In this document: one piece after another, positions 6,944 to 14,778 of the stretch
Numbering within the stretch: position 1 is the first letter of the stretch
Layout: each line of letters begins with the position of its first letter
From: JAMXLO01 sp041487355
GTDB lineage: Bacteria > Pseudomonadota > Alphaproteobacteria > Acetobacterales > Acetobacteraceae
DNA length: 26,595 nucleotides
NCBI GenBank assembly: GCA_041487355.1
Contig: JBGPND010000056.1
Span: forward strand, 1-26,595
Direction: 5' to 3'
Notes under the pieces: model-generated
What the model was told of the DNA's origin: nothing
Database searches by the model: none
What the model saw: the letters and a program-made list of their open reading frames with translations, nothing else
Made by a program: the position numbers and the translations under genes

Positions 6944-7924
6944 CTACATCATCCGGTCTTCCGGTGGCACCAGGTACAGCGGCGTCTCGCCCGCCAGCGC
7001 ACGCTTGATATTGGCGATCGCGCGCTGCAAGCCGACGACGCCGGTTCCCGCAATCGCCGCAGCCGAGTTGTGCGGCGAGCCGATCACGTTCGGCAGCGTC
7101 ATGAACGGCTGGTCCATCCGGAATGTCCCGTGCCGGATCGGCTCGATCCACCATGCGTCGATGCAAGCCGTGAACTTCGGAAACGCCATCAGCCGTTCAT
7201 ACAACGCGCGCTCATCGACGATCTCGCCACGCGCCACGTTCACCAGGATCGCATCCTGCTTCATCCGTGCGAGCTGCGGCGCGCCGATCATCCCCAGCGT
7301 GGCAGGCGTCAGCGGCGTGCAGATCACCAGCACATCCGAGGCCCCAAGCAGCAAGTCGAGCTGATCCGGCGTGCCGATCCAGTCGGTCGGTTCGTCGCTT
7401 CTGCCACGCCGGTTGATCGCATGAACACGCATGCCGAGCCCGCGCGCGAGCCGCGCCGTGGCGATGCCGATGCCGCCGAAACCCAGGATGCCGCACACGC
7501 CGCCGGCCAGCATGCGGTTCCGATTGAACTGGTTGAACTCGCCGCGCGCCAGCGCCGCATGCTCCACCAGCAGCCGCTTCGCGGCCGCCAGAGCCATCGC
7601 CAGCGCATGCTCGGCCATCGGTGCGGCATAGGCCCCGCCATTGGTCGCCACCACCACGCCCGCCGGCATGTCCGCGAGAGGCACGAAGTCGATGCCGGCG
7701 TTGATGAACTGCACCAGGCGCACGTCCTTCAGCAGGGCCATCTCCCCCTGGCGCAGTTCCCTGGTGGTGCGCGCCAGCAAAGCGTCCGCCTTGCGCAGCG
7801 CGTCAGCCCGTCCCGCGTCGTCGAGATCGGCGAGGTAGATCGCTTCCGCCGCGCCACCGAGCGCATCGCTCACGATCTGCCTGCCATTCGCCTCCAGCTC
7901 GTACACCACCACCAGCGTGCTCAT
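6944..7924 (-). CDS. D-2-hydroxyacid dehydrogenase family protein (second of a tandem pair)
   Basis: This 326-aa protein should reduce a 2-oxoacid or oxidise a D-2-hydroxyacid with NAD(P) in the cytoplasm. The nucleotide-binding motif GILGFGGIG is at 145-153. The catalytic Arg232 (NVARGEIVD), Glu261 (WWIEP) and His285 (GSPHNSA) are all present. Substrate is not predictable; phosphoglycerate, glyoxylate and hydroxypyruvate enzymes belong to this family. The ATG at 7924 was chosen over the open frame to 7996 because GAAGGA precedes it by nine bases and it starts a normal N-terminal strand (TLVVVYE). It begins 13 bp after the stop of a similar gene, so the two form an operon. The region around Glu261 (ACIDAWWIEPIRHG) departs from the usual DVFxxEP pattern. 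Confidence 0.88.
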   Translation of the reverse strand: MSTLVVVYELEANGRQIVSDALGGAAEAIYLADLDDAGRADALRKADALLARTTRELRQGEMALLKDVRLVQFINAGIDFVPLADMPAGVVVATNGGAYAAPMAEHALAMALAAAKRLLVEHAALARGEFNQFNRNRMLAGGVCGILGFGGIGIATARLARGLGMRVHAINRRGRSDEPTDWIGTPDQLDLLLGASDVLVICTPLTPATLGMIGAPQLARMKQDAILVNVARGEIVDERALYERLMAFPKFTACIDAWWIEPIRHGTFRMDQPFMTLPNVIGSPHNSAAAIAGTGVVGLQRAIANIKRALAGETPLYLVPPEDRMM

Positions 7925-7937
7925 CTGCGTGTTTCCT

Positions 7938-8918
7938 TCAAAACCAGGACGCCTTGTCGACGACGTTGCGCAGGGGTTTGCCGGCCAGGAAGGCACGGCA
8001 GTTGTCGATCATGATCTGGTAGCGCCTATCGTCGAGATACGGCCCGTAGCCTGCCATATGCGGCGTCAGCAGCACATTCGGCATCGTCCACAGCGGATGC
8101 TCGGCAGGCAACGGCTCCTGTTCGAATACATCCAGCGCGGCGCCCGCGATCTCACCGGCATTCAGCGCCGCCACGAGGTCGAAAAGCTTCGTCGTCATGC
8201 CGCGGCCGATATTGATGAAGAACGCAGTGCGCTTCATGCGCTGGAAGCGCGCGCGATGCATGAGGCCCTCGGTGGCCGGCGTGTGCGGCACCGTCAGGAT
8301 GACGAAATCCGCACGCGGCAACAGCGTGTCCAGCGCCTCCGGCTTGTGCAACTCGGCAACGCCAGGCGGGGCGTCGGAGCGGCGCGCATCGGTCGCCAGC
8401 ACCGTCATGCCGAACGCGGCGGCGAGCCGCGCGGTCTCGGCGCCGATGCCACCGACGCCGACAATCAGTGCGGTGGCTTCAGGCAGGTGCACGACGCCGC
8501 GATTCTCCCCCGGCTTCTTCCATTCCCGCCTGAGCTGTTGCGGGATATAGACCTGTAGGCCGCGCGCAAAGGCGAGCACGAAGGCCATGACGTGCGCGCT
8601 GATATGGTCGTTGAAGATTTCGCGGAAGTTGGTGACCGTCAGCGGATGATCGATCATCTCCTGGTAGTAGTAACCGGCGGCGGGAGCGGCCTGCGGCGCC
8701 TGCAGCCAGCGCAGCCGCCGTGCCTTCGGCAGCAACTCGCGCGGCAGCCAGCCGAATGCGGCCTCCGCATCGACGATTTCGCGTTCGGCCGTCGCCTGGT
8801 CTTCCGCGATCACCACGCGCACCTCGGGCATCGCCTCGGCGAGCCGCCTGCCCCAGCCGCGCGTGACGCCCGACTGCGGCGGCAGCATGACGAACTTGAA
8901 AGTGTTGGCACCTGACAT
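7938..8918 (-). CDS. D-2-hydroxyacid dehydrogenase family protein (first of a tandem pair)
   Basis: Also 326 aa and only distantly similar to its downstream partner. The Rossmann motif GVGGIG lies at 154-159, with catalytic Arg239 (NIGRGMTT), Glu268 in the canonical DVFEQEPLP, and His287 in LTPHMAGY. The last part (PLWTMPNVLLTPHMAGYGP) is standard for GhrB/SerA-like enzymes. The ATG at 8918 has AGGGA upstream and removes an unsupported 24-residue extension. It is the promoter-proximal gene of the pair and diverges from the NnrS gene across 66 bp. Two different family members in one operon suggest either two related substrates or a functional heteromer; neither can be decided from sequence. 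Confidence 0.9.
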   Translation of the reverse strand: MSGANTFKFVMLPPQSGVTRGWGRRLAEAMPEVRVVIAEDQATAEREIVDAEAAFGWLPRELLPKARRLRWLQAPQAAPAAGYYYQEMIDHPLTVTNFREIFNDHISAHVMAFVLAFARGLQVYIPQQLRREWKKPGENRGVVHLPEATALIVGVGGIGAETARLAAAFGMTVLATDARRSDAPPGVAELHKPEALDTLLPRADFVILTVPHTPATEGLMHRARFQRMKRTAFFINIGRGMTTKLFDLVAALNAGEIAGAALDVFEQEPLPAEHPLWTMPNVLLTPHMAGYGPYLDDRRYQIMIDNCRAFLAGKPLRNVVDKASWF

Positions 8919-8942
8919 GGCAGTGTGTCCCTGCTGGTGAAG

Positions 8943-8951
8943 TGCGATAAT
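8943..8951 (+). promoter_or_regulatory. Candidate extended -10 element for nnrS
   Basis: TGCGATAAT forms an extended -10 (TGn followed by GATAAT, 5/6 to consensus). The implied start lies near 8958, about 27 nt before the ATG at 8985. No good -35 is seen, and no clear FNR/NnrR palindrome (TTG-N8-CAA) is visible in the 66-bp divergent region. Confidence 0.35.
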
Positions 8952-8984
8952 GGATGCACCGTCCACTGCTGCAAAGTAAACCTC

Positions 8985-10133
8985 ATGCACAAGCTGCTGT
9001 CCGCCGGCTTCCGGCCGTTCTTCCTCGCCGCCGCGACATGGTCTGCGGTGTCTCTGGCAGCGTGGCTGTCACTGCGCGCCGGCCACGTCGATCTGCCGAG
9101 CCGCTTCGATCCGCTGAGCTGGCACATCCATGAGATGCTGTTCGGCTTCGTCATGGCCGCGGTAGGTGGTTTTCTGCTCACCTCGATCCCGAACTGGACC
9201 AATCGCGCGCCAGTCGCGGGAACGCCGCTTGTGGTGCTTGTGGCGTTGTGGCTGCTCGGCCGGCTCGCCTGTCTGGTCTCCGCGATGATTCCGGGCTGGC
9301 TTGCGCTGGTGGCGGACCTCGCCTTCGCCGTCGCACTGGAAGCGGTCGCCGCGCGCGAGCTGTTCGCCGCCGGCAACAGGCGGAACTATCCGCTGCTCGC
9401 GCCGGTGATCGTGCTGGCGATCGCCAACCTGCTGATGCATCTGCAGGCGCTCGGCGTCGCGATCCCGATCGGGCTCGGCTGGCGTCTCGGCATTGCCGCC
9501 ATGATCGTGCTGATCTCGGTAATCGGCGGACGGATTGTGCCGGCGTTTACGCGCAACTGGCTCACGGCGCGCGGCACCTCTCGCGTGCCGCCACCAGCCG
9601 GCATGCTGGACCGCGTCGCGCTCGGCACGCTGCATGCCGGAATGATCGCCTGGACATTCCTGCCGGATTGGCAGCCTGTGGGCGGCTTGCTGCTGGTCGC
9701 GGCGGCATTGAATGCCGCCCGGCTGGGAAGCTGGTACGGCGTGGCAACGCTCCCGGAGCCGCTGCTGCTGATCCTGCATGTCGGCTATCTTTGGCTGGTG
9801 GCGGGCGTCACACTGCTCGGGCTGTCGCTTCTGACGGACGCCGTCCCTGCCTCCGCCGCGGTGCACGCGCTGACCGCTGGCACGATGGGCACGATGATCC
9901 TCGCGGTGATGACACGCGCCACTCTCGGCCACACCGGCCGCGCGCTGCATGCTGATACAACGACCATCACGATCTATGCCCTGGTGAGTGCCGCGGCCAT
10001 GCTGCGCGTCGCCGCCGCCTGGCCGATCGACGTACAGGCGGACCTGCTGGAAGTCTCCGGACTGGCCTGGGTCGGTGCCTTCGCACTGTTCGCCGCACAG
10101 TATGGGCCGATGCTGTTGGCGGCGCGGAAGTGA
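8985..10133 (+). CDS. nnrS: NnrS family haem/copper multipass membrane protein
   Basis: This 382-aa, very hydrophobic protein has about twelve predicted membrane segments. The NnrS opening LLSAGFRPFFLAAATWSAVS is followed by the conserved WHIHEMLFGFVMAAVGGFLL (His47, His49, Glu50). Further conserved histidines lie in LLMHLQALG, LHVGYLWL and VMTRATLGHTGR. NnrS proteins are linked to nitric-oxide resistance in denitrifiers and pathogens and are reported to contain haem and copper. The start at 8985 gives the standard N-terminus; a GTG at 8925 would add 20 atypical residues. The ribosome site is weak. No nor, nir or NnrR genes are visible nearby, so the regulatory context for NO is not evident here. 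Confidence 0.9.
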   Translation: MHKLLSAGFRPFFLAAATWSAVSLAAWLSLRAGHVDLPSRFDPLSWHIHEMLFGFVMAAVGGFLLTSIPNWTNRAPVAGTPLVVLVALWLLGRLACLVSAMIPGWLALVADLAFAVALEAVAARELFAAGNRRNYPLLAPVIVLAIANLLMHLQALGVAIPIGLGWRLGIAAMIVLISVIGGRIVPAFTRNWLTARGTSRVPPPAGMLDRVALGTLHAGMIAWTFLPDWQPVGGLLLVAAALNAARLGSWYGVATLPEPLLLILHVGYLWLVAGVTLLGLSLLTDAVPASAAVHALTAGTMGTMILAVMTRATLGHTGRALHADTTTITIYALVSAAAMLRVAAAWPIDVQADLLEVSGLAWVGAFALFAAQYGPMLLAARK

Positions 10134-10173
10134 CAAGGCAATACTGCGCCACCGGCAGCAAGGGGTGATGCAG

Positions 10174-11148
10174 ATGAAAGCGGTGGTGTGCGAGGCATTC
10201 GGCGGACCGGAAGTGTTGGCACTGCGCGACGTACCGGATCCGCCGCCGCCCGGTCCCGGCGAAGTGCAGGTCCGCATCGAGTCGCGCGGCGTGCAATACG
10301 TCGACGTGCTGATGCTGGCCGGCAAGTATCAGTTCCGACCCGAGCCCCCGTTCATTCCCGGCGGCGAGGCTGCCGGCGTGGTGGTGTCGGTCGGGCTTGG
10401 CGTGACGCAGTTCCGCACTGGCGACAAGGTGATGAGCCGGCACAGCCTCGGCGCCTGCGCCGAACTGGGAAATGCCAAAGCCGCGCTGTGCGATCTCGTG
10501 CCGGCGGGCATGAGCATGGAAGCAGCGGGCGTGTTCCGCGGCGCCTATTCCACCGCCTACCACGCACTGTTGCAGCGGAGACGGCTGAAGGCCGGGGAAT
10601 GGGTGCTGGTGCACGGTGCCGCCGGCGGCATCGGTATCGCGGCGATCCAGGTGGCGAAGCTGTTCGGCGCCAAGGTGATCGCCACCGCCAGCACCGACGA
10701 AAAGCGGGCCGCCTGCCTGGAAGAAGGCGCGGATCATGCGATCGACTACCAGGGCGGCTTCGTCGACAAGGTCAAGGAACTCACCGGCGGCCGTGGCGTG
10801 GATATCGTCTACGATCCGATCGGCGCACAGGTGACAGACGAATCGCTGCGCTGCCTTGCCTGGGGCGGGCGCATTTTGATCCTCGGCTTCCTCGGCGGTG
10901 GGCCTACCAACATCCGCAGCAACTACCTGCTGATCAAGGGCATCGACGCGATCGGCGTGCGCATCGGCGGCCTGAATGAAGCCGATCCCGAGCTGGCGAT
11001 CGCCAACATGAAGGTGCTGACCGAACTCGCCGCGCAGGGCAAGCTGAAGCCGCGCATCTCCCACCGCTTCCCGCTGGCACAGGCAGCCGCGGCGATGCAG
11101 GCCGTGATCGACCGCAAGGTGATCGGCAAGGCAGTGCTGGTGGGCTGA
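10174..11148 (+). CDS. Zinc-free MDR oxidoreductase, NADPH:quinone oxidoreductase-like
   Basis: This 324-aa protein belongs to the quinone oxidoreductase branch of the medium-chain dehydrogenase superfamily. The GroES-like N-terminal domain (MKAVVCEAFGGPEVL, then PGEVQVRIESRGV) is followed by the cofactor motif VHGAAGGIGIAAIQ at about 146-159. The catalytic-zinc cysteine and histidine pattern of alcohol dehydrogenases is absent. Such enzymes reduce quinones or alpha,beta-unsaturated carbonyls, including enoyl-CoA-like substrates, with NADPH. The ATG at 10174 has AAGGGG eight bases upstream; an ATG two codons earlier is too close. It starts 40 bp after nnrS and could share its transcript. Confidence 0.9.
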   Translation: MKAVVCEAFGGPEVLALRDVPDPPPPGPGEVQVRIESRGVQYVDVLMLAGKYQFRPEPPFIPGGEAAGVVVSVGLGVTQFRTGDKVMSRHSLGACAELGNAKAALCDLVPAGMSMEAAGVFRGAYSTAYHALLQRRRLKAGEWVLVHGAAGGIGIAAIQVAKLFGAKVIATASTDEKRAACLEEGADHAIDYQGGFVDKVKELTGGRGVDIVYDPIGAQVTDESLRCLAWGGRILILGFLGGGPTNIRSNYLLIKGIDAIGVRIGGLNEADPELAIANMKVLTELAAQGKLKPRISHRFPLAQAAAAMQAVIDRKVIGKAVLVG

Positions 11149-11167
11149 CCCCAGGGTCGTCACCTTG

Positions 11168-11206
11168 CCTTCTTCGTCATGCCCGCTCCTTCTTCGTCAT
11201 GCCCGC
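11168..11206. repeat. 20-bp tandem duplication preceding a REP-like palindrome
   Basis: CCTTCTTCGTCATGCCCGC occurs at 11168-11186 and again at 11188-11206, a 20-bp period with a single unmatched base at the end of each unit. The second copy merges into the palindrome at 11195-11274, so the repeat's own end appears to have been duplicated. Confidence 0.8.
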
Positions 11207-11274
11207 GAAAGCGGGCACCCAGGGGAACGCGATCTGCATTGCGGCTCTGGGTTCCCGCTTGCGCGGGAATGACG
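11195..11274. repeat. REP-like imperfect inverted repeat, GTCATGCCCGCGAAAGCGGGCA family
   Basis: The 28-bp arms 11195-11222 and 11247-11274 are inverted with a few mismatches. Each arm itself contains a small palindrome (GCCCGCGAAAGCGGGC; CCCGCTTGCGCGGG). Reading across it in some frames gives peptides such as PRKREP and PAFAGMT, the well-known false-ORF signature of this repeat class in Proteobacteria. It fills most of the gap after the MDR gene. Confidence 0.85.
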
Positions 11275-11338
11275 ATGGTTGCCCGGGCGCTGCTGTCGCC
11301 CTAGCCTGCCGCTCCGGCACCAGGGGAGGAAGTCCACG

Positions 11339-11620
11339 ATGGACCGCACCGAGTTCGAGGCTGCCTTGCACCGCGACGGCTATCAGGTCGTCGTCAACAC
11401 GATGCAGCCCGGCGCGATCAATCCGGAGCATGTGCACGACTTCGACGCGCGCCTGCTGGTCGTCGCCGGCGAGATGACGATCGTCGCCGAGGGCCAGCGC
11501 AACATCTACCAGGTCGGCGACACGTTCAGCATGCCATGCGGCTGCCGCCACGCCGAACATGCCGGCCCGGAAGGCGCGAGCTATGTCGCCGGCCGCCGCA
11601 AGCCCGACAGCACCAATTGA
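11339..11620 (+). CDS. Small single-domain cupin
   Basis: This 93-aa protein forms one cupin barrel. The first motif contributes His31 and His33 (PEHVHDFDARLLVVAGEM), and the second contributes His71 (GDTFSMPCGCRHAEHAG). The usual glutamate of the first motif is not obvious, so metal binding may use fewer ligands. Function is unknown; small cupins serve as isomerases, dioxygenases or sensors. The ATG at 11339 has GGGGAGGA eight bases upstream. It is followed after 16 bp by the DUF35/thiolase pair, so it probably belongs to that acyl-CoA operon. Confidence 0.8.
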   Translation: MDRTEFEAALHRDGYQVVVNTMQPGAINPEHVHDFDARLLVVAGEMTIVAEGQRNIYQVGDTFSMPCGCRHAEHAGPEGASYVAGRRKPDSTN

Positions 11621-11636
11621 ATCGAGGAAACGTCAC

Positions 11637-12047
11637 ATGCCAGAGCCAGGCCGCGCCTTGCCCCAACCCACGCCGGAAACGCAACATTTCTGGGACGGCA
11701 CGCAGGCGGGCGAGCTGCGCCTGCAGCGCTGCGACGCCTGCAGCAAGGTGTATTTCCCGCCGCGGCCGTTCTGTCCCGCCTGCGCCTCGCGCAAAGTGTC
11801 GGCGTTCAAGGCCAGCGGCAAGGCGATCCTCGATAGCTATGTGATCCACCACCGCAAGGTGCCCGGCTTCGAGCCGCCCTACGCGATTGCCGTGGTCAAG
11901 CTTGCCGAAGGCCCGCGCATGATGACCAACATTGTCGAATCTCCGCAGACGCCGGAGGCGCTGCAGCTCGACATGCCACTGGAGGTGGTGTTCGAGAAAC
12001 AGAACGACACCATCACGCTGCCGTTCTTCCGTCCGGCGAAGGGGTGA
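11637..12047 (+). CDS. DUF35 zinc-ribbon/OB-fold acyl-CoA-binding protein
   Basis: This 136-aa protein has a rubredoxin-like zinc ribbon with Cys32, Cys35, Cys46 and Cys49 (RCDACSKVYFPPRPFCPAC), followed by an OB-fold (about 55-130) with the typical SYVIHHRKVPGFEPPYAIAVVKL. DUF35 proteins pair with thiolase-like enzymes and position the acyl-CoA, as in the ChsH2-DUF35/Ltp2 retro-aldolase of steroid side-chain breakdown and in acetoacetyl-CoA thiolase/HMG-CoA synthase complexes of archaea. The thiolase-like gene begins 5 bp after the stop, so the partner is the next gene. GAGGAAA precedes the start at 11637. Confidence 0.9.
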   Translation: MPEPGRALPQPTPETQHFWDGTQAGELRLQRCDACSKVYFPPRPFCPACASRKVSAFKASGKAILDSYVIHHRKVPGFEPPYAIAVVKLAEGPRMMTNIVESPQTPEALQLDMPLEVVFEKQNDTITLPFFRPAKG

Positions 12048-12052
12048 AGCCG

Positions 12053-13195
12053 ATGCCACACAACACAGTTGCCGTCGTCGGCGCCGCGGAGACCACCAAG
12101 CTTGGCGTCATCCCCGACATGTCGCAGATCCAGTTGCACGCCGATGCGGCGCTGAACGCGATGGCGGATTGCGGGCTGAAGCCGAAGGACATCGACGGCG
12201 TCGCCACCGCCGGTGAGACGCCGGTGCAGATCGCCCACTATCTCGGCATCACGCCGACCTGGGTAGATGGCACCTCGGTGGGTGGCTGCTCCTTCATGAT
12301 CCATGTCCGCCACGCCGCGGCGGCGATCGAGGCCGGTCTGGCGAAGACCATCCTGATCACCCATGGCGAGAGCGGGCGTTCCGGGATTGGCCGTATCCCG
12401 CGCCCGGTGCCGCCGTCCAGCCTGAACGGCCAGTTCGAGCAGCCGTTCGGCCCGATGGGCCCGCCAAGCCTGTTTCCGATTCCGGTGCTGCGCTTCATGA
12501 AGACCTATGGCGTGACGCACGAGCAGATCGCCATGGTGGCGGTGGTGCAGCGCGAATGGGCGGCGAAGAATCCGCGCGCGACGTTCCGCAATCCGATCAC
12601 CGTCGAGGACGTGCTGGGCTCGCGGATGATCGCCTATCCGTTCCGCCTGTTGCAATGCTGCCTGGTCACCGATGGGGGCGGCGCGCTGATCCTTACATCT
12701 GCTGATCGCGCCAAGGATTTTCCGACGAAGCCGGTCTACATCCTCGGCACCGGCGAGAGTGTGGAAACGCCGATGGTGAGCCAGATGGAAAGCTTCACTT
12801 CGTCGCGCGCGTTCAGCGTGGCGGGGCCGACGGCGTTCCGTGAGGCAAGGATCGCGCACAAGGATGTGGATCACCTGATGATCTACGATGCGTTCGCGCA
12901 TCTACCGCTGTACGGATTGGAGGATCTGGGTTTCGTGCCACGCGGCGAGGCGGGCCGCTTCATCGCCGACCGCAACACCGCGCCCGGCGGCAAGCTGCCG
13001 CTGAACACCAATGGCGGCGGGCTTTCGTATATGCACTCGGGCATGTACGGCATGTATGCGTTGCAGGAGAGCGTGCGGCAGATGCGTGGCATCGCACCGG
13101 CGCAGATTCCCGGTGCGAAGATCTCCGTCTGTCACGGTGTTGGCGGCATGTTCGCTGCATCGGGGACGATCGTCTTCAGCAATCAGAAGCCTTGA
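12053..13195 (+). CDS. Thiolase-like enzyme (SCP2-thiolase/Ltp2-type), partner of DUF35 protein
   Basis: This 380-aa protein has the two-half thiolase fold. The N-terminal nucleophile region is VDGTSVGGCSFMIHVRHAAAAI with Cys79; relatives of this subgroup, as I recall them, often carry Ser there. The C-terminal half has LMIYDAFAHLPLYGLEDLGF, then NTNGGGLSYMHSGMYG in place of the catalytic GHPxGxTG loop, and CHGVGGMFAASG at the end. It could be a thiolase, or a retro-aldolase like Ltp2, which works without the classical cysteine. The ATG at 12053 was chosen with AAGGGG about nine bases upstream; a GTG at 12044 overlapping the preceding stop is an alternative. It forms a complex-type pair with the DUF35 gene. 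Confidence 0.85.
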   Translation: MPHNTVAVVGAAETTKLGVIPDMSQIQLHADAALNAMADCGLKPKDIDGVATAGETPVQIAHYLGITPTWVDGTSVGGCSFMIHVRHAAAAIEAGLAKTILITHGESGRSGIGRIPRPVPPSSLNGQFEQPFGPMGPPSLFPIPVLRFMKTYGVTHEQIAMVAVVQREWAAKNPRATFRNPITVEDVLGSRMIAYPFRLLQCCLVTDGGGALILTSADRAKDFPTKPVYILGTGESVETPMVSQMESFTSSRAFSVAGPTAFREARIAHKDVDHLMIYDAFAHLPLYGLEDLGFVPRGEAGRFIADRNTAPGGKLPLNTNGGGLSYMHSGMYGMYALQESVRQMRGIAPAQIPGAKISVCHGVGGMFAASGTIVFSNQKP

Positions 13196-13201
13196 TCTCA
13201 C

Positions 13202-13280
13202 CGTCATGGCCGGGCCTGTCCCGGCCATCCGTCGCGGTACCGTGCCGGTACGGATGGCCGGGACAGGCCCGGCCATGACG
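13202..13280. repeat. Perfect 31-bp inverted repeat (REP-like), GGCCGGGACAGGCCCGGCCATGAC family
   Basis: The arms 13202-13232 and 13250-13280 are perfect inverted copies around a 17-bp loop. The element lies between the thiolase stop (13195) and the CoA-transferase start (13297), so it is read through if these genes form one transcript and would lower expression of the downstream gene. It has no sequence relation to the other palindromes in the window. Confidence 0.9.
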
Positions 13281-13296
13281 ACTGGAGCGAAATGCG

Positions 13297-14493
13297 ATGA
13301 CCGACCACCTGTTCTCCGGCCTGAAAGTCATCGACTGCGCGAGCTGGATCGCCGGGCCGGCGGCCGCGACGATCATGTCGGATTTCGGTGCCGACGTGAT
13401 CAAGATCGAGCCGCCCGGCGCGGGCGATCCGTGGCGCGGCCGCGGCGCCAACCCGAACGCAGCGACGGACTATTACTGGCAGTTGACAGCGCGCAACAAA
13501 CGCAGCTTGGCGTTGGACCTGAAACACGAAGCAGGCCGTGCCGTGCTGTATCGGCTGGCCGCCGATGCCGACGTGTTCGTCACGAACTTTCCGCTGCCGG
13601 TGCGCGATCGGTTGAAGCTGGCGCCTTCAGATCTGCTGCCGCTGAACCCGCGGCTGATCTATGCGTCATTCACCGCCTATGGCGAGGTGGGCGACGAAGC
13701 GGCGAAGACCGGTTTCGACTCCACCGCTTACTGGGCGCGCACCGGCCTGATGGACGCCGTGCGCGCCGACGTCGATACGTCGCCGGCACGATCGGCTCCC
13801 GGCATGGGCGATCACCCCAGCGCCACCGGCCTGTATGCCGCTATCGTCACGGCACTGTACCGCCGCGAGAAGACCGGACGCGGCGGCCTGGTCAGTTCGT
13901 CGCTGCTGGCGAACGGCCTGTGGGCCAATGGCTGTTTCGTGCAGACGCGCCTGTTCGGCGAACCCGTGCCGCATCGCCCGCCGCGCGAGCAGGCTCCGAA
14001 CGCGCTCGCCAACCACTACCGCTGCCGTGACGGACGCTGGTTCATCATGGCGCTGTTCAACGAGGAACGTCAGTTGCGCCCGTTGCTGGCTGCAATCGGC
14101 CGCGAGGAACTGGCGAACGATCCCCGCTTCGCCACGAAGGAGGCGCGCAAGCAGAACGCGTCCGCACTGGTCGCCGAGCTGGACGCGGTATTTGGCGCGC
14201 GGGACATGGCGGAGTGGCGGACGATTCTCGACGCGGTTGGTGTGACGTTCGGCGTGGTGGGCAAGGTGGACGACGTGGTGGATGATGCGCAGATGCGAGC
14301 GATCGGCGCGCTGGTGCCGTTCGCTGACGGGAAAGGGCTGACGGTATCGAGTCCGTTCCAGCTCGAAGGCGAGGCGAAGGTCGCGCCACGGCGTGCCCCT
14401 TCCGTCGGCCAGCACAGCGAGGATGTGCTCCGCGAGGCGGGCTACTCGGCGGACGAGGTCGGCCGGCTGCGGGGGTTGGGGGTGTTGGCGTGA
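13297..14493 (+). CDS. CaiB/BaiF (class III) CoA-transferase
   Basis: This 398-aa family III CoA-transferase starts with LKVIDCASWIAGPAAATIMSD and ADVIKIEPPGAGDPWR. The catalytic aspartate is probably Asp141 in KTGFDSTAYWARTG. A long middle region with GMGDHPSATGLYAAIVTALY and a C-terminal VGVTFGVVGKVDDVVDDAQ follow, as in the family. It differs strongly from the protein at 2736-3914, so the two should use different acids. GGAG precedes the ATG by about eight bases. It lies downstream of the thiolase and a 31-bp palindrome, and its stop abuts the stop of the convergent toxin gene with no base between (TGATCA). Confidence 0.92.
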   Translation: MTDHLFSGLKVIDCASWIAGPAAATIMSDFGADVIKIEPPGAGDPWRGRGANPNAATDYYWQLTARNKRSLALDLKHEAGRAVLYRLAADADVFVTNFPLPVRDRLKLAPSDLLPLNPRLIYASFTAYGEVGDEAAKTGFDSTAYWARTGLMDAVRADVDTSPARSAPGMGDHPSATGLYAAIVTALYRREKTGRGGLVSSSLLANGLWANGCFVQTRLFGEPVPHRPPREQAPNALANHYRCRDGRWFIMALFNEERQLRPLLAAIGREELANDPRFATKEARKQNASALVAELDAVFGARDMAEWRTILDAVGVTFGVVGKVDDVVDDAQMRAIGALVPFADGKGLTVSSPFQLEGEAKVAPRRAPSVGQHSEDVLREAGYSADEVGRLRGLGVLA

Positions 14494-14769
14494 TCAGTGG
14501 TACTGGTCGAGATCGACGCGGACCGCATCTTCGCTATCCCACTCAAAGGTGATGCACCACGGGCCGTTGACGTGGATGGTGTAGCGCACGGGCTTGCCAC
14601 GCAACTTGTGGAAGTTGAAGCCAGACACGTTCACGGCTTCGGGTTGTCTGGCAGAATTTAAGGCATCCAGCCGCAACCGGATCCGCGCCACCAAATCTGG
14701 CCGAATCCCGGACGTATCAGCCCTGTGCCACAGTGCGGACAGCGCACGGCTTTTGAACGAGTGAATCAT
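14494..14769 (-). CDS. higB: HigB/RelE-family toxin of a type II toxin-antitoxin system
   Basis: This 91-aa protein matches the HigB branch of the RelE/ParE superfamily in length and order of motifs: MIHSFKSRALSALW, then VARIRLRLDALNSARQPEAVN, the core FNFHKLRGKPVRYTIHVNGPW, then CITFEW and the end DLDQYH. HigB toxins cleave mRNA on the ribosome. The antitoxin partner is not downstream, as is usual for higBA, but on the opposite strand 156 bp away. There is no clear Shine-Dalgarno site, and the candidate promoter would start transcription within a few bases of the ATG, so the mRNA may be almost leaderless. The stop abuts the stop of the convergent CoA-transferase. Confidence 0.85.
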   Translation of the reverse strand: MIHSFKSRALSALWHRADTSGIRPDLVARIRLRLDALNSARQPEAVNVSGFNFHKLRGKPVRYTIHVNGPWCITFEWDSEDAVRVDLDQYH

Positions 14770-14778
14770 ATCGTGCGT

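Noticed and set aside
6518..8014. A 498-codon plus-strand frame across the anti-sigma 3' end and the hydroxyacid dehydrogenase
   Set aside because: It covers two unrelated real genes and the 37-bp palindrome, and its sequence is Arg/His-rich without any domain.
11177..11560. A 127-codon minus-strand frame opposite the cupin
   Set aside because: Its C-terminal part (FPRKREP, PAFAGMT) is the translation of the REP-like repeat, and the rest is antisense to the cupin.
13011..14030. A 339-codon plus-strand frame spanning the thiolase end and CoA-transferase
   Set aside because: It reads through the 31-bp palindrome in an alternate frame; both flanking genes are well supported in other frames.
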